A DNA stretch of 64,000 bases, from assembly GCF_035825295.1 (NCBI RefSeq), contig NZ_JAYMGI010000002.1, positions 1,714,001-1,778,000 on the forward strand, written 5' to 3'. The notes beneath the pieces were generated by a model that saw only the letters and a list, made by a program, of their open reading frames with translations, was not told the DNA's origin and ran no database searches. This DNA is from Actinacidiphila sp. DG2A-62. GTDB lineage: Bacteria; Actinomycetota; Actinomycetes; Streptomycetales; Streptomycetaceae. Position 1 is the first letter of the stretch. Every line of letters begins with the position of its first letter. Positions 9,966 through 21,915 of this stretch are shown here, in pieces. Position numbers and translations under genes: made by a program.

Positions 9966-11624
9966 TCAGCGCCCCCGCAGCTCGCGGTACTTGGCGACCA
10001 GGGCCGTGGTGCTGGGGTCGAGGCCGGGGACGTCGGCGCCCTCGGACAGCGCGGGCTCGACCCGCTTGGCGAGGACCTTGCCCAGCTCGACGCCCCACTG
10101 GTCGAAGCTGTCGATGTTCCAGATCGCGCCCTGTACGAACACCTTGTGCTCGTACAGCGCGACGAGCTGCCCGAGCACCGAGGGGGTCAGCTCGGTGGCC
10201 AGGACGGTGGTCGTCGGGTGGTTGCCGCGGAAGGTCTTGTGCGGCACCAGTTCCTCGGCGACGCCCTCCGCGCGCACCTCCTCCGGCGTCTTGCCGAAGG
10301 CCAACGCCTGGGTCTGCGCGAAGAAGTTGGCCATCAGCAGGTCGTGCTGCCCGGCCAGCGGGCCGAGTTCGCCGATCGGCCGGGCGAAGCCGATGAAGTC
10401 CGCGGGGATCACCTTGGTGCCCTGGTGCAGCAACTGGTAGTACGCGTGCTGCCCGTTGGTGCCGGGCGTGCCCCACACCACCGGCCCGGTCTGCCAGCTG
10501 ACCGGGTTGCCCTGGCGGTCCACCGACTTGCCGTTGGACTCCATGTCCAGCTGCTGGAGGTAGGCGGTGAACCGGCTGAGGTAGTGGCTGTAGGGGAGCA
10601 CCGCGTGCGACTGCGCGTCGAAGAAGCCGCCGTACCAGACGCCGAGCAGGCCCAGCAGCAGCGGCGCGTTCTGCTCCGGCGGCGCGGTCTTGAAGTGCTC
10701 GTCGACCAGGTGGAAGCCGGCCAGCATGTCGCGGAAGGCCTCGGGGCCGATGGCCAGCATCAGCGACAGGCCGATCGCGGAGTCGTAGGAGTAGCGGCCG
10801 CCGACCCAGTCCCAGAACTCGAACATGTTCTGGGTGTCGATGCCGAAGTCCGCGACCTTCTGCGCGTTGGTGGACAGCGCCACGAAGTGCTTGGCCACCG
10901 CCTCGTCGCCGGCGCCCAGCTGGTCGAGCAGCCACTGCCGGGCCGAGGTGGCGTTGGTGATGGTCTCGATGGTGGTGAAGGTCTTGGACGCGATGATGAA
11001 GAGCGTCTCCGCGGCGTCCAGGTCCCGCACCGCCTCGTGCAGGTCGGCGCCGTCGACGTTGGAGACGAAACGGAACGTCAGGTCGCGGGCGGTGTACGGG
11101 CGGAGCACCTCGTACGCCATGGCCGGTCCGAGGTCGGAGCCGCCGATGCCGATGTTGACGATGTTCCTGATCCGCTTGCCGGTGTGGCCGGTCCACTCGC
11201 CGGAGCGCACCCGGTCGGTGAACACCGACATCTTGGTGAGCACCGCGTGCACGGCCGGCACCACGTCCTGGCCGTCGACGTCGATCTCCGCGTAGCGCGG
11301 CGCGCGCAGCGCGGTGTGCAGCACCGCCCGGTCCTCGGTGACGTTGATCTTCTCGCCCCGGAACATCGCGTCCCGCAGCTCGAACACCCCGGCTGCAGCG
11401 GCCAGTTCGCGCAGCAGCCGGAGGGTCTCGTCGGTGACCAGGTGCTTGGAGTAGTCCAGGTGGAGGTCGCCGACCCGCAGGGTGTAGCGGTCTGCGCGGT
11501 CCGGGTCGTCGGCGAACAGGTCCCGCAGGTGGGTGTCCCCGACCTCCTCGCGGTGCTTGGCCAGCGCGTGCCACTCGGGGCGCCGGTCGAGCCTGGTGGT
11601 GTGCTGCGCGTTCGTATCGGACAT
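9966..11624 (-). CDS. pgi: Glucose-6-phosphate isomerase
   Basis: Interconverts glucose 6-phosphate and fructose 6-phosphate, linking glycolysis with the pentose phosphate genes upstream. The 552 residues contain both family signatures: [13 protein letters not shown] (about residue 265) and [18 protein letters not shown] (about residue 495), plus the catalytic-region [12 protein letters not shown]. Start ATG at 11624 is preceded by AGGAGAA (about 11634-11640); the open frame extends 12 codons further but without a better site. Transcribed against pgl and separated from it by a palindrome. Confidence 0.97.
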   Translation of the reverse strand: MSDTNAQHTTRLDRRPEWHALAKHREEVGDTHLRDLFADDPDRADRYTLRVGDLHLDYSKHLVTDETLRLLRELAAAAGVFELRDAMFRGEKINVTEDRAVLHTALRAPRYAEIDVDGQDVVPAVHAVLTKMSVFTDRVRSGEWTGHTGKRIRNIVNIGIGGSDLGPAMAYEVLRPYTARDLTFRFVSNVDGADLHEAVRDLDAAETLFIIASKTFTTIETITNATSARQWLLDQLGAGDEAVAKHFVALSTNAQKVADFGIDTQNMFEFWDWVGGRYSYDSAIGLSLMLAIGPEAFRDMLAGFHLVDEHFKTAPPEQNAPLLLGLLGVWYGGFFDAQSHAVLPYSHYLSRFTAYLQQLDMESNGKSVDRQGNPVSWQTGPVVWGTPGTNGQHAYYQLLHQGTKVIPADFIGFARPIGELGPLAGQHDLLMANFFAQTQALAFGKTPEEVRAEGVAEELVPHKTFRGNHPTTTVLATELTPSVLGQLVALYEHKVFVQGAIWNIDSFDQWGVELGKVLAKRVEPALSEGADVPGLDPSTTALVAKYRELRGR

Positions 11625-11708
11625 CAGTCCACTTCTCCTCGTCCTCGCTACGGTGACCACGCTAGTTGATGGCGTGGCGCGACGAGAGGAAGGGGAGGCG
11701 GCGGCGGA

Positions 11709-12471
11709 TCAGAAGCCGCCGCGGTGCAGCCGCCCGGCGTAGCGCTCCTCGACGACCACGTTCCGCTCGTGGCCGCCGGGCAGGTTCGCCGAGACGTACA
11801 CCGGCGCCTCCTTGCCCTCGGCGGTGAGCAGTCCGACGGACTCGGCGACGACCATCTGGACCAGCAGCGCGGAGGTGATGGTGGAGACGCCGCACAGGGC
11901 GTTGCCGTCGGGCAGCGGCAGCAGCGCGTCGCCGGCCGGCGCGCAGTTGTCGAGCACGGCGTCGGCGAGGTCGGCGAGCCGCTTGCCGCTGGGGTGCAGC
12001 GCGGGCACCGCGCGGGTGTGGGTCAGCGAGGTGAGCGCGACCAGCTTGTGCCCGGCCTCCTTGACGTGCAGGGCCATGTCCACGATCGAGTTGTTGACGC
12101 CGGAGTTCGACACGATCACGAACAGGTCCTGCGGGCGCGGCTCGGCCAGTTCGTACAGCCGGCGGGCCAGGCCCGGGGAGCGCTCCAGCAGCGGGTCGGC
12201 GAGCACCGAGCGGTCCTCGCCGCCGCGCAGCACCAGGTCGGCCAGGCCGATCCGGTTGGTCGGCACATAGCCGCCGGCGCGGCCGACGATCTCCAGCACG
12301 GTGGCCTGCGAGTGGCCGGTGCCGAAGCCGTGGATGACGCCGTCGGCGGCCACGCAGTCGGCGAAGAGGCCTGGCGGCGGCGACGGAGTCCTTGTTCGCC
12401 TCGATCGCCCGGTCGACGGCCGCGCGGCCCTCGTCGGCGAACGCGGCGGCGCTGATCGTTGTGTCGGCCAT
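11709..12471 (-). pseudogene. SIS-domain sugar isomerase (UPF0309-like), +1 frameshift
   Basis: Predicted phosphosugar-binding protein, probably acting on an amino-sugar phosphate. From ATG 12471 the first frame gives MADTTISAAAFADEG, RAAVDRAIEANKDSVAA; the second gives LFADCVAADGVIHGFGTGHS, the SIS motif FVIVSNSGVNNSIVDMA and VYVSANLPGGHERNV, ending at 11709. The frames join if one G of the pair at 12368-12369 is removed, giving AARLFADC. About 253 residues would result, normal for the family. Neighbouring kinase and RpiR regulator suggest one sugar-utilisation unit. Its upstream region carries paired repeats (see 12492-12547). Confidence 0.82.
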
Positions 12472-12491
12472 GACTCCGGCTCTCCTTGGTT

Positions 12492-12547
12492 CAACCAACC
12501 ATGCCTGTGACGTCACGATGAAACAACCAACCATCAGCGGCCGTCAA
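12492..12547 (-). promoter_or_regulatory. Control region of the SIS gene: twin repeats around a palindrome
   Basis: On the plus strand CAACCAACCAT occurs at 12492-12502 and again at 12524-12534, exactly 32 bases apart (about three helical turns), with the perfect palindrome GTGACGTCAC at 12507-12516 between them. On the minus strand TTGACG (12547-12542) is a good -35; the -10 is poor (TTTCAT, 12523-12518). A close relative of the repeat, ATGGTGGTTG, lies at 13614-13623 between the kinase and the RpiR gene. This looks like the binding site of the linked RpiR regulator. Confidence 0.45.
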
Positions 12548-12618
12548 GGGACCGCCCGGAGAGCGGGACGCGCGGCGCGGCGCGCGGAGGTCTCGGACCG
12601 GCCCCGCGCCCGGCCGCT

Positions 12619-13605
12619 TCAGAGCAGCAGCGCGGCCAGTGCCGCCGCTCCCGTCGTGCCGTCGCGGGTGGGGTGCAGCCGCAGGCCGAGGGGCTTCAGC
12701 CGGTCGGTGACGCGGGCCAGCAGGGGGCCTTCGGGGCCGAGCAGGCCGCCGGTGAGGACCAGCGGCTCCCCCGCCCGCGGGCCGAGCGCGCCGACGGTGT
12801 CCGCCAGCAGGTCCGCGGCGGCGTCCAGCAGCCGCAGCGCCACCTCGTCGCCGTCCCGCGCGGCGCCGACCGCGGCGCGGCTGAGCCGGGCGAGCGCGGC
12901 CGGCGGCTCCCCGTAGGCGCGCGTGACGATGCCCTCGCCCAGCTCCCAGCGGCGCTGCGCGTCGATCCCGGGCGTCAGCCCCTCGGCCGCGGCGGCGCCC
13001 AGGTAGTGCGCGGCGACCCGCCCGACCAGCGCGGTCCAGGGCCCGCGGCCGTCCAGCGCCTCCAGGGCGGCGCGCACCGCCCGGCCGCCCAGCCAGAAGC
13101 CGCTGCCCTCGTCGCCGAGCAGCCAGCCGTGGCCGTCGACCACGGCGGCGCGCCGGCGGCTGGCCAGCCGGGTGGCGATGGCGCCGGTGCCGGCGATCAG
13201 CACCAGGCCGTCGGCGGGCGCGCCGGGCGCCGCGGCCAGCGCCACCTCGGTGTCGCCGCCGACGCCGACGGCCGCGCCGGCGATGCCGTTGGCGGCCAGC
13301 GCGTCCCGGACGCAGGACAGCGCCAGCCCGTGGCCGCGCTCGCTGCCCAGGCCCTCCGCGGCGCCCGCGAAGCCGCCGAAGACGCCGGCCACGTGGGCGC
13401 GGGCGGCCGGCGGCACGGCGGCGGCGATCGCCTCGGTCAGGTGCCGGGTCAGGTCCGCGCGGCCCACGCTGAGCGCGTTGCCGGGCCCGCCCGCGCCGCG
13501 GCCGAGCACCGCGCCGCCGACGCCCGCCTCGGCCAGGCAGGCCCTGCTGCTCGTGCCGCCCGCGTCGATGCCGATCACCAGCGGCCGGTTGTAGATTTCA
13601 GTCAT
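12619..13605 (-). CDS. N-acetylglucosamine-kinase-like protein (BadF/BadG ATPase family)
   Basis: Sugar kinase of the ASKHA fold; likely substrate an N-acetylated amino sugar. The 328 residues start with the phosphate-1 motif VIGIDAGGTSSRACLAEAG, continue with VGVGGDTEVALAAAPG and VLIAGTGAIATRLASRR (phosphate-2 region), WLLGDEGSGFWLGGRAVRAA, and end with LVLTGGLLGPEGPLL. These match NagK-like members of the family. Start is ATG 13605 (a GTG lies one codon upstream). Divergent from the RpiR gene with a 55-base spacer; with the SIS gene it forms an amino-sugar trio. The exact sugar cannot be read. Confidence 0.82.
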   Translation of the reverse strand: MTEIYNRPLVIGIDAGGTSSRACLAEAGVGGAVLGRGAGGPGNALSVGRADLTRHLTEAIAAAVPPAARAHVAGVFGGFAGAAEGLGSERGHGLALSCVRDALAANGIAGAAVGVGGDTEVALAAAPGAPADGLVLIAGTGAIATRLASRRRAAVVDGHGWLLGDEGSGFWLGGRAVRAALEALDGRGPWTALVGRVAAHYLGAAAAEGLTPGIDAQRRWELGEGIVTRAYGEPPAALARLSRAAVGAARDGDEVALRLLDAAADLLADTVGALGPRAGEPLVLTGGLLGPEGPLLARVTDRLKPLGLRLHPTRDGTTGAAALAALLL

Positions 13606-13660
13606 CACCCCGCATGGTGGTTGACGTATTCATTCCGCACAAGCCCGGGAGACCGCCGAC

Positions 13661-14527
13661 ATGATCACCTCGCGGATTCGCGCAGAACTCCCCCGGATGT
13701 CCGGCTCGCTGCGCAAGGTCGGCGAACTGGTGCTCGCCGACCCGGCGGCGGCCACCCACGGCTCGGCGGCCGAGCTGGGCCGCCGCACCGGCACCTCGCA
13801 GGCCACCGTGACGCGCTTCTGCCGGGCGCTGGGTCTGGAGTCCTACCAGCAGCTGCTGATCGAGCTGGCGCAGGAGCAGGGGCGGGCCGAGGCGGAGCCG
13901 CCGGGCGCGGCGCTGGGCCCGCAGATCGGCCCGGAGGACGACCTGGAGAAGGTCATCGGCGTGGTCGCGGAGGCCGATCTGCGGGCCCTGCGGCACACCG
14001 CGGAGGTGCTGGACCGGGAGGCGCTGGAACGGGCCGCACAGGCCCTCGCACGGGCCCGCAGGACCGATGTCTACGGGGTGGGCGGCTCGGGGATCGTCGC
14101 GCACGAGGCGCAGGCCCGGCTGTTCGGCATCGGCAGCGCGGCGCACGCGTGGACCGAGGTGCACGCGGCGGAGACCTCCGCGGCGCTGCTGACGCCCTCG
14201 GACGCGGTGCTGGCCTTCTCCCACTCGGGGGCCACCCGCGAGGTGCTGGAGCCGCTGCGGCTGGCCGGGGACCGCGGGGCCACCACGGTGGCGGTCACCG
14301 GCGACCCGCGGTCACCGGTGGCGCAGGCCGCGGACATCCACCTGACGTCGTACTCCGGCGAGACCAGCTTCCGCCGGGGCAATTTCGGCACCCGCCACTC
14401 GGTGCTGCTGATCGTGGACTGCCTGTACGCGCGGGTCGCGCAGCTCACCTACGACCGGGCCACCGCCTCGATCGCGCTGACGTCCCACATCGCCGACGGC
14501 CACACCGCCCGCGCCCGCAGGCGCTGA
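13661..14527 (+). CDS. MurR/RpiR family transcriptional regulator
   Basis: 288 residues with an N-terminal RpiR helix-turn-helix (GRRTGTSQATVTRFCRALGL, about residues 45-64) and a C-terminal SIS domain that senses phosphosugars (VYGVGGSGIVAHEAQARLFG about 137; VLAFSHSGATREVLEPLRLA about 184). Regulators of this kind control amino-sugar or sugar-phosphate genes. It is divergent from the kinase and close to the SIS gene, and a repeat related to the SIS upstream element lies in its 5' region, so it probably controls all three. No weak point in the frame. Confidence 0.9.
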   Translation: MITSRIRAELPRMSGSLRKVGELVLADPAAATHGSAAELGRRTGTSQATVTRFCRALGLESYQQLLIELAQEQGRAEAEPPGAALGPQIGPEDDLEKVIGVVAEADLRALRHTAEVLDREALERAAQALARARRTDVYGVGGSGIVAHEAQARLFGIGSAAHAWTEVHAAETSAALLTPSDAVLAFSHSGATREVLEPLRLAGDRGATTVAVTGDPRSPVAQAADIHLTSYSGETSFRRGNFGTRHSVLLIVDCLYARVAQLTYDRATASIALTSHIADGHTARARRR

Positions 14528-14667
14528 GCCGCCCGCAGGCGCCGAGCCGCGCGCACGCGCCGACCGACCGGCGGGCGCGGACAGGCCCGGGACAGGCCTC
14601 GGCAGGGGCCTGGAGGCCCCGGAGGGCCTCAGCGGGCCGTGGAAGACCGGGAGACCGGGAGACCGGG

Positions 14668-15002
14668 TCAGATCTCGCCGCGCAGCTTGGCGAGCGCCTC
14701 GGCCAGGATCGCCTCGCCGTCCGCGGCCGAGCGGCGCTCCCTGACATAGGCCAGGTGCGTCTTGTACGGCTCGGTACGCGGGGGGCCGGCGGGTTCTCCT
14801 CGTCCTGCCCGGCCGGGAAGCCGCAGCGGGGGCAGTCCCAGGTCTCCGGGATCTGCGCGTCGCTGGCGAAGCTCGGCTGGGTCTCGTGCCCGTTGGAGCA
14901 CCAGAAGGAGATGCGCAGCCGCGGCGCGGACTCGCCCCGCTCGGCCTCTCCCATCGGCCCCGCCCCGACCCGACTGCCACGGATCGCGTTGCCACTTGCC
15001 AC
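14668..15002 (-). pseudogene. rbpA: RNA polymerase-binding protein RbpA, -1 frameshift in a C run
   Basis: RbpA binds the primary sigma factor and stabilises open promoter complexes in actinobacteria. From GTG 15002 (GGGAG eight bases upstream) the frame encodes VASGNAIRGSRVGAGPMGEA and the zinc-type core WCSNGHETQPSF and WDCPRCGFPAGQDEENPP. The conserved end RTEPYKTHLAYVRERR to AEALAKLRGEI is in another frame. They join if the G6 run at 14780-14785 (C6 in the gene) is seven long. The protein would then be 111 residues. Since rbpA is essential or strongly growth-limiting in actinobacteria, a real knockout is unlikely and a homopolymer error likely. Confidence 0.9.
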
Positions 15003-15207
15003 GGTCGTAACTCCCTGCGTGATGGTGCTGCGTCGTGCTGCGAGGTCGCCCTTTGCGGAGACCGCCGTTCCCCGCCGACGGTGGGGAAAGGGCACGGTAT
15101 CCCAAGACGCGCGTCCATCATAAGTCCCGGACCGGCCGCTTCCACGACGCGGCGTCAATTCTCCCCGAAAGGGCGGGAATCGGACCTCTCGCGCACCAAC
15201 CGCCCGG

Positions 15208-15444
15208 TCAGTTCTTGAACTTCATCACCAGGCCGAGCACGACCACGCAGGCGAACCAGAGCAGGCCGACGACCACGGTGATGCGGTCGAGGTTGCGCTC
15301 GGCCACCGACGAGCCGCCGACGGAGGACTGCATGCCGCCGCCGAACATGTCCGACAGGCCGCCGCCCTTCCCCTTGTGCATCAGCACGAGCAGCAGGAGC
15401 AGCAGGCTGAAGATGATGAGGGCGATGGAGAACCCGATGACCAC
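15208..15444 (-). CDS. secG: Preprotein translocase subunit SecG
   Basis: Small membrane partner of SecYE. The 78 residues have two hydrophobic segments (VIGFSIALIIFSLLLLLLVL, residues 2-21, and ITVVVGLLWFACVVVLGLVM near 55-74) joined by the family loop MHKGKGGGLSDMFGGGMQSS. It lies downstream of tpiA in the same direction, the order usual in streptomycetes (gap-pgk-tpiA-secG), although a hairpin at 15505-15536 may separate its transcript. Confidence 0.95.
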   Translation of the reverse strand: MVIGFSIALIIFSLLLLLLVLMHKGKGGGLSDMFGGGMQSSVGGSSVAERNLDRITVVVGLLWFACVVVLGLVMKFKN

Positions 15445-15504
15445 GGCTGGACCAACTCTCTCGACTGCAGGACGGCACTACATGACTACGGACAGGTGCT
15501 GACA

Positions 15505-15536
15505 GGGCCGACCGGCGTGGTCACGCCGTCCGGCCC
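15505..15536 (-). terminator. Hairpin between tpiA and secG
   Basis: GGGCCG-AC-CGGCGTG and CACGCCG-TC-CGGCCC pair over 13 of 15 positions, interrupted by a two-base mismatch, with a two-base centre. It follows the tpiA stop by about 30 bases. It may end or attenuate the glycolytic transcript before secG. Confidence 0.5.
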
Positions 15537-15565
15537 CGCCAGGGTACTTCACCGGTCCCGGGAGT

Positions 15566-16351
15566 TCACTGGTCCCGGAAGCGGACGATCTTCACGAACT
15601 CCTCCGCGTCCAGCGCGGCGCCGCCGACCAGCGCGCCGTCGACGTCCGGCTGGGCCATGATCGCGGCCACGTTCCCGGACTTCACCGAGCCGCCGTACTG
15701 GATGCGCACGCCGTCGGCCAGCTCCTGGTCGTACAGCTCGGCCAGCCGGCCGCGGATCGCCCCGCAGACCTCCTGGGCGTCCTCGGGGGTGGCCACCTCG
15801 CCGGTGCCGATCGCCCAGACCGGCTCGTAGGCGATGACGATCGACGCGGCCTGCTCGGCGGTGACGCCCTTCAGCGCGCCGTCGACCTGGGCGAGGGTGT
15901 ACGGGACCTGCTCGCCGGCCTTGCGCACGTCCAGGCCCTCGCCCACGCACAGGATCGGGGTGAGGCCGTGCTTGTACGCCGCCTTGACCTTCGCGTTGAC
16001 GACCGCGTCGTCCTCGGCGTGGTACTGCCGCCGCTCGGAGTGCCCGATGGCCACATAGGTGCACTTCAGCTTGGCCAGCATCGGCCCGGAGACCTCGCCG
16101 GTGTAGGCGCCGGAATCGTGCGCGGACACGTCCTGCGCGCCGTAGGCGATGCGCAGCTTGTCGCCGTCCACGAGGGTCTGCACCGAGCGCAGGTCGGTGA
16201 AGGGCACCAGGACGGCGACCTCGACCTCGGCGTAGTCCTTGTCGGTCAGCGCGAAGGCGAGCTTCTGGACGTGGGCGATGGCCTCCAGGTGGTTGAGGTT
16301 CATCTTCCAGTTGCCCGCCATCAGCGGGGTGCGGGTGCTCTGGTCGCTCAT
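15566..16351 (-). CDS. tpiA: Triose-phosphate isomerase
   Basis: Interconverts dihydroxyacetone phosphate and glyceraldehyde 3-phosphate. 261 residues with the substrate lysine K16 in GNWKMN, the electrophilic histidine H104 in AIGHSERRQ, and the catalytic glutamate E176 in [11 protein letters not shown]; the phosphate-gripping loop follows and [13 protein letters not shown] is also present. Only six bases separate it from pgk, so both are surely co-transcribed. Confidence 0.98.
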   Translation of the reverse strand: MSDQSTRTPLMAGNWKMNLNHLEAIAHVQKLAFALTDKDYAEVEVAVLVPFTDLRSVQTLVDGDKLRIAYGAQDVSAHDSGAYTGEVSGPMLAKLKCTYVAIGHSERRQYHAEDDAVVNAKVKAAYKHGLTPILCVGEGLDVRKAGEQVPYTLAQVDGALKGVTAEQAASIVIAYEPVWAIGTGEVATPEDAQEVCGAIRGRLAELYDQELADGVRIQYGGSVKSGNVAAIMAQPDVDGALVGGAALDAEEFVKIVRFRDQ

Positions 16352-16357
16352 CGGTGT

Positions 16358-17572
16358 TCAGTCCTCCAGGGCGGACAGGCCGGGCAGGGTCTTGCCTTCG
16401 AGGTACTCCAGGCTGGCGCCGCCGCCGGTGGAGATGTGGCCGAAAGCGTTCTCGTCGAAGCCCAGGATCCGCACGGCCGCGGCGGAGTCCCCGCCGCCGA
16501 CGACGGTGAAGCCGGGGGCGTCGATCAGCGCCTGGGCGACCGCGCGGGTGCCGTCGGCGAAGTCGGGGTGCTCGAAGACGCCCATCGGGCCGTTCCAGAA
16601 CACCGTGGCGGCGTCCGCGAGCTTGGCCGCGAAGAGCTTGCGCGACTCCGGGCCGATGTCCAGGCCGATGACGTCGGCCGGGATGGCGTCCGCCGCGGCG
16701 GTGACCGGGTCGGCGGGCGCCTTGGTCTTCAGGTCGGGGAACTGCGTGGCGCCGACCACGTCGACCGGCAGCACGAACTCCACGCCCCTGGCCTTCGCCC
16801 GCTGCAGGTACTCGGTGACGGCGGGCAGCTGGTCCTCCTGCAGCAGGCTCTTGCCGACCTCGTGCCCCTGGGCCTTGAGGAAGGTGAAGACCATGCCGCC
16901 GCCGACCAGGATGCGGTCGGCCTTCTCCAGCAGGTGGTCGATCACGCCGAGCTTGTCGGAGACCTTGGAGCCGCCGAGCACCACCGCGTAGGGGCGGCTG
17001 ACGTCCTCGGTCAGCTTCTTCAGCACGCCGACCTCGGTGGCGATGAGTCCGCCGGCGGCGTGCGGCAGCCGGGCCGGCAGATCGTACACCGAGGCGTGCT
17101 TGCGGTGCACGGCGCCGAAGCCGTCGCCGACGTAGGTGTCGGCGAGCGCGGCGAGCCGGTCGGCGAAGGCGCCGCGCTCGGCGTCGTCCTTGGCGGTCTC
17201 GCCGGCGTTGAAGCGCAGGTTCTCCAGCAGTGCGACCCGGCCGTCCGCCAGCGCCTCCACGGTGGCGCGGGCGCTGTCGCCGACGGTGTCGGACGCGAAG
17301 GCCACCTCGGCGCCCAGCAGCTCGCCCAGGCGCGCGGCCACCGGCGCGAGCGAGAACTGCGGGTCGTGCTCGCCCTTGGGGCGGCCCAGGTGCGAGGCGA
17401 CGATCACCTTGGTGCCGGCCTCGGCGAGCCGGGAGATCGTCGGGACGGCGGCGCGGATGCGGCCGTCGTCGGTGATCGCGCCGTCGGACAGCGGCACGTT
17501 CAGGTCGGCGCGGACGAACACCCGCCTGCCCTCGACCCGACCTTCGGAGATCAGGTCGTCGATCGTCTTCAT
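16358..17572 (-). CDS. pgk: Phosphoglycerate kinase
   Basis: Makes ATP from 1,3-bisphosphoglycerate. The 404 residues contain the N-terminal signature [15 protein letters not shown] (about residue 17), the substrate-binding [13 protein letters not shown] (about 57) and the nucleotide-binding [20 protein letters not shown] near the end. ATG 17572 follows GGAGA and is preferred to the longer open frame, which has no matching homology. Middle gene of gap-pgk-tpiA. Confidence 0.98.
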   Translation of the reverse strand: MKTIDDLISEGRVEGRRVFVRADLNVPLSDGAITDDGRIRAAVPTISRLAEAGTKVIVASHLGRPKGEHDPQFSLAPVAARLGELLGAEVAFASDTVGDSARATVEALADGRVALLENLRFNAGETAKDDAERGAFADRLAALADTYVGDGFGAVHRKHASVYDLPARLPHAAGGLIATEVGVLKKLTEDVSRPYAVVLGGSKVSDKLGVIDHLLEKADRILVGGGMVFTFLKAQGHEVGKSLLQEDQLPAVTEYLQRAKARGVEFVLPVDVVGATQFPDLKTKAPADPVTAAADAIPADVIGLDIGPESRKLFAAKLADAATVFWNGPMGVFEHPDFADGTRAVAQALIDAPGFTVVGGGDSAAAVRILGFDENAFGHISTGGGASLEYLEGKTLPGLSALED

Positions 17573-17670
17573 CTGTGCGGTCTCCTGTGACTTACGGGAA
17601 AGGTACGTCGGACGGACAGCGCCGTCGCACCGGCGGCTGCGGACAGTCACCCGCGGCGGCGGACAGCGCG

Positions 17671-17719
17671 GAACAGGGCCCGGCCGACGCGCTGGGCGCG
17701 CCCGGACCGGACCCTGTTC
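17671..17719 (-). terminator. Hairpin downstream of gap
   Basis: GAACAGGGCCCGG at 17671-17683 pairs with CCGGACCCTGTTC at 17707-17719 except for one position. It lies 31 bases after the gap stop and before pgk, so it may terminate part of the gap transcripts and raise gap over pgk expression. Confidence 0.6.
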
Positions 17720-17749
17720 ACGCTTGCGTTCCCGCTCGCTGCGGCGCGG

Positions 17750-19969
<2,220 letters not shown>

Positions 19970-19979
<10 letters not shown>

Positions 19980-20989
19980 GGGCCGATCCTTCCACGCATA
20001 CGAAAAATCCTGTCATACGCGGCGGCCAACGACTCGGGGTCGTGCCGCGGCCCGTCGGGGGCGGCGACCGGAGCGAGTTCGACCGTGGCGCCCAACCGCT
20101 GCGCGGCCTCGTCGAGGCTCGGGCGGTCGGGCACGGCGGCCTCGTCGGCGAGAACCACGTCGATGGTGAGTTTAGGGGCGTGTCGCCCCAAAACCTCCAA
20201 GTGACGCTGCGGGGAAAATCCTTCCGTCTCCCCCGGCTGCGGCGCGAGGTTGAGGGTGAGCACCCGCCGCGCCCTGGTCGTCATCAGGGCTTCGGCCAGT
20301 TCCGGCACCAGTAGGTGGGGGATCACGGAGGAGAACCAGGAACCGGGCCCGAGAACCACCCAGTCGGCGTCCATCACCGCCTGCACGGCCTCCGGCACCG
20401 CGGGCGGGTCGGCCGGCACCAGCTGCACCTCCTGGACCTCCCCCGGGGTCAGCGCGACGGTGGCCTGGCCGCGGACCGTCGACACCGCGTCGGGCTGCGC
20501 CGGGTCGTGGCCGCGGACGATCGCGTGCAGGTCCAGCGGCACCCCGGACATCGGCAGCACCCTGCCGTGCGCGCCGAGCAGCCGGCCCACCCACTCCAGC
20601 GCCGCCACCTCGTCGTTGAGCTGCTCCCACAACGCGACGATCAGCAGATTGCCGACCGCGTGGCCGTGCAGGTCGCCGCCGCTGACGAAACGGTGCTGCA
20701 CCACCTTGGACCAGGTGCGGCCCCACTCGTCGTCCCCGCACAGCGCGGCCAGCGCCTTGCGCAGGTCGCCGGGCGGCAGCACGCCCATCTCGCTGCGCAG
20801 CCGCCCGCTGGACCCGCCGTCGTCGGCGACCGTGACCACCGCGGTCAGGTCGCCGGTGATGCGCCGCAGCGCGGCCAGCGAGGCGGACAGCCCGTGGCCG
20901 CCGCCGAGGGCGACCACTTTCGGCGGCACCCCGGCCCGGCGGCCGTTCGCCGCCGGAAGTCCCGTACGGCGCCGCCGCCGACCGGTCAT
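19970..20989 (-). CDS. yvcK: Gluconeogenesis factor YvcK/CofD-like protein
   Basis: Family related to CofD phospholactate transferases but of regulatory role; in Bacillus and mycobacteria YvcK (CuvA) links carbon source to cell-wall synthesis. The 339 residues show [20 protein letters not shown] (about 25), [20 protein letters not shown] (about 53) and [20 protein letters not shown]. Start ATG 20989 or the in-frame GTG 20995, which overlaps the rapZ stop. It lies between rapZ and whiA, the conserved actinobacterial and firmicute order. Confidence 0.95.
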
Positions 20990-20991
20990 GA

Positions 20992-21915
20992 TCACTCGCG
21001 CCCCATGTCCCTGTGCACCGTCACCGTCTCCACTCCGTCCGCCGCGAGCCGCGCCGCGAGCCGTTCCGACATCGCCACGCTGCGGTGCTTGCCTCCGGTG
21101 CAGCCGACAGCGATGGTCACATACCGTTTGCCCTCGCGACGGTAGCCCGCCGCGACGATGTGCAGCAGCTCGGCGTAGCGGTCCAGGAACTCCTTGGCGC
21201 CGGGCTGGTTGAACACGTACGTGGCCACCTCGTCGTTGAGCCCGGTGAAGGGCCGCAGCTCCGGCACCCAGTGCGGATTGGGCAGGAAGCGGCAGTCCAC
21301 CACGAGGTCGGCGTCGACGGGAAGGCCGTACTTGAATCCGAACGACATGACGGTGGCCCGGAGTTCCGGCTCCTCCTCGCCGGCGAACTGCGCGTCCAGC
21401 TTGGCGCGCAGCTCGTGCACGTTCAGGCTGGAGGTGTCGATCACCAGGTCGGCGTCGCCGCGCAGCTCGCGCAGCAGGTCGCGCTCGGCGGCGATGCCGT
21501 CCACGATCCGGCCGGAGCCCTGCAGCGGGTGCGGGCGGCGGACCGACTCGAAGCGGCGGACCAGCGCGTCGTCGGAGGCCTCCAGGTAGATCACCCGGCG
21601 CTTGACGCTGCGGGTGTCCAGGTCGGCGAGGGACTCGCGGAGGTTGTCGAAGAACTGCCGGCCGCGCACGTCGACCACGACCGCGATCCGCGCGACGTTC
21701 CCCTGGGAGCGGGCGCCGAGGTCGACCATGGTCGGGATGAGGGCCGGCGGGAGGTTGTCGACCACGAACCAGCCGAGGTCCTCCAGGCACTTGGCCGCGG
21801 TGCTGCGGCCCGCTCCGGACATCCCGGAGATGATCACCAGTTCGGGGATGGCCTCGGCGGCCTCGCCCGCGCCTCCGCTGGTCATATGGCTGTCCTGTCC
21901 GTCCTGCTCGCTCAT
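20992..21915 (-). CDS. rapZ: RNase adapter / nucleotide-binding protein RapZ
   Basis: P-loop protein; in enterobacteria RapZ delivers the small RNA GlmZ to RNase E, in Gram-positives the role is less known. The 307 residues have the Walker A variant [19 protein letters not shown] near residue 28, DNLPPALIP, and the C-terminal RapZ signature [23 protein letters not shown] 21915 overlaps the uvrC stop (ATGA) and has GGGGGAAGAG upstream. Confidence 0.95.
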   Translation of the reverse strand: MSEQDGQDSHMTSGGAGEAAEAIPELVIISGMSGAGRSTAAKCLEDLGWFVVDNLPPALIPTMVDLGARSQGNVARIAVVVDVRGRQFFDNLRESLADLDTRSVKRRVIYLEASDDALVRRFESVRRPHPLQGSGRIVDGIAAERDLLRELRGDADLVIDTSSLNVHELRAKLDAQFAGEEEPELRATVMSFGFKYGLPVDADLVVDCRFLPNPHWVPELRPFTGLNDEVATYVFNQPGAKEFLDRYAELLHIVAAGYRREGKRYVTIAVGCTGGKHRSVAMSERLAARLAADGVETVTVHRDMGRE

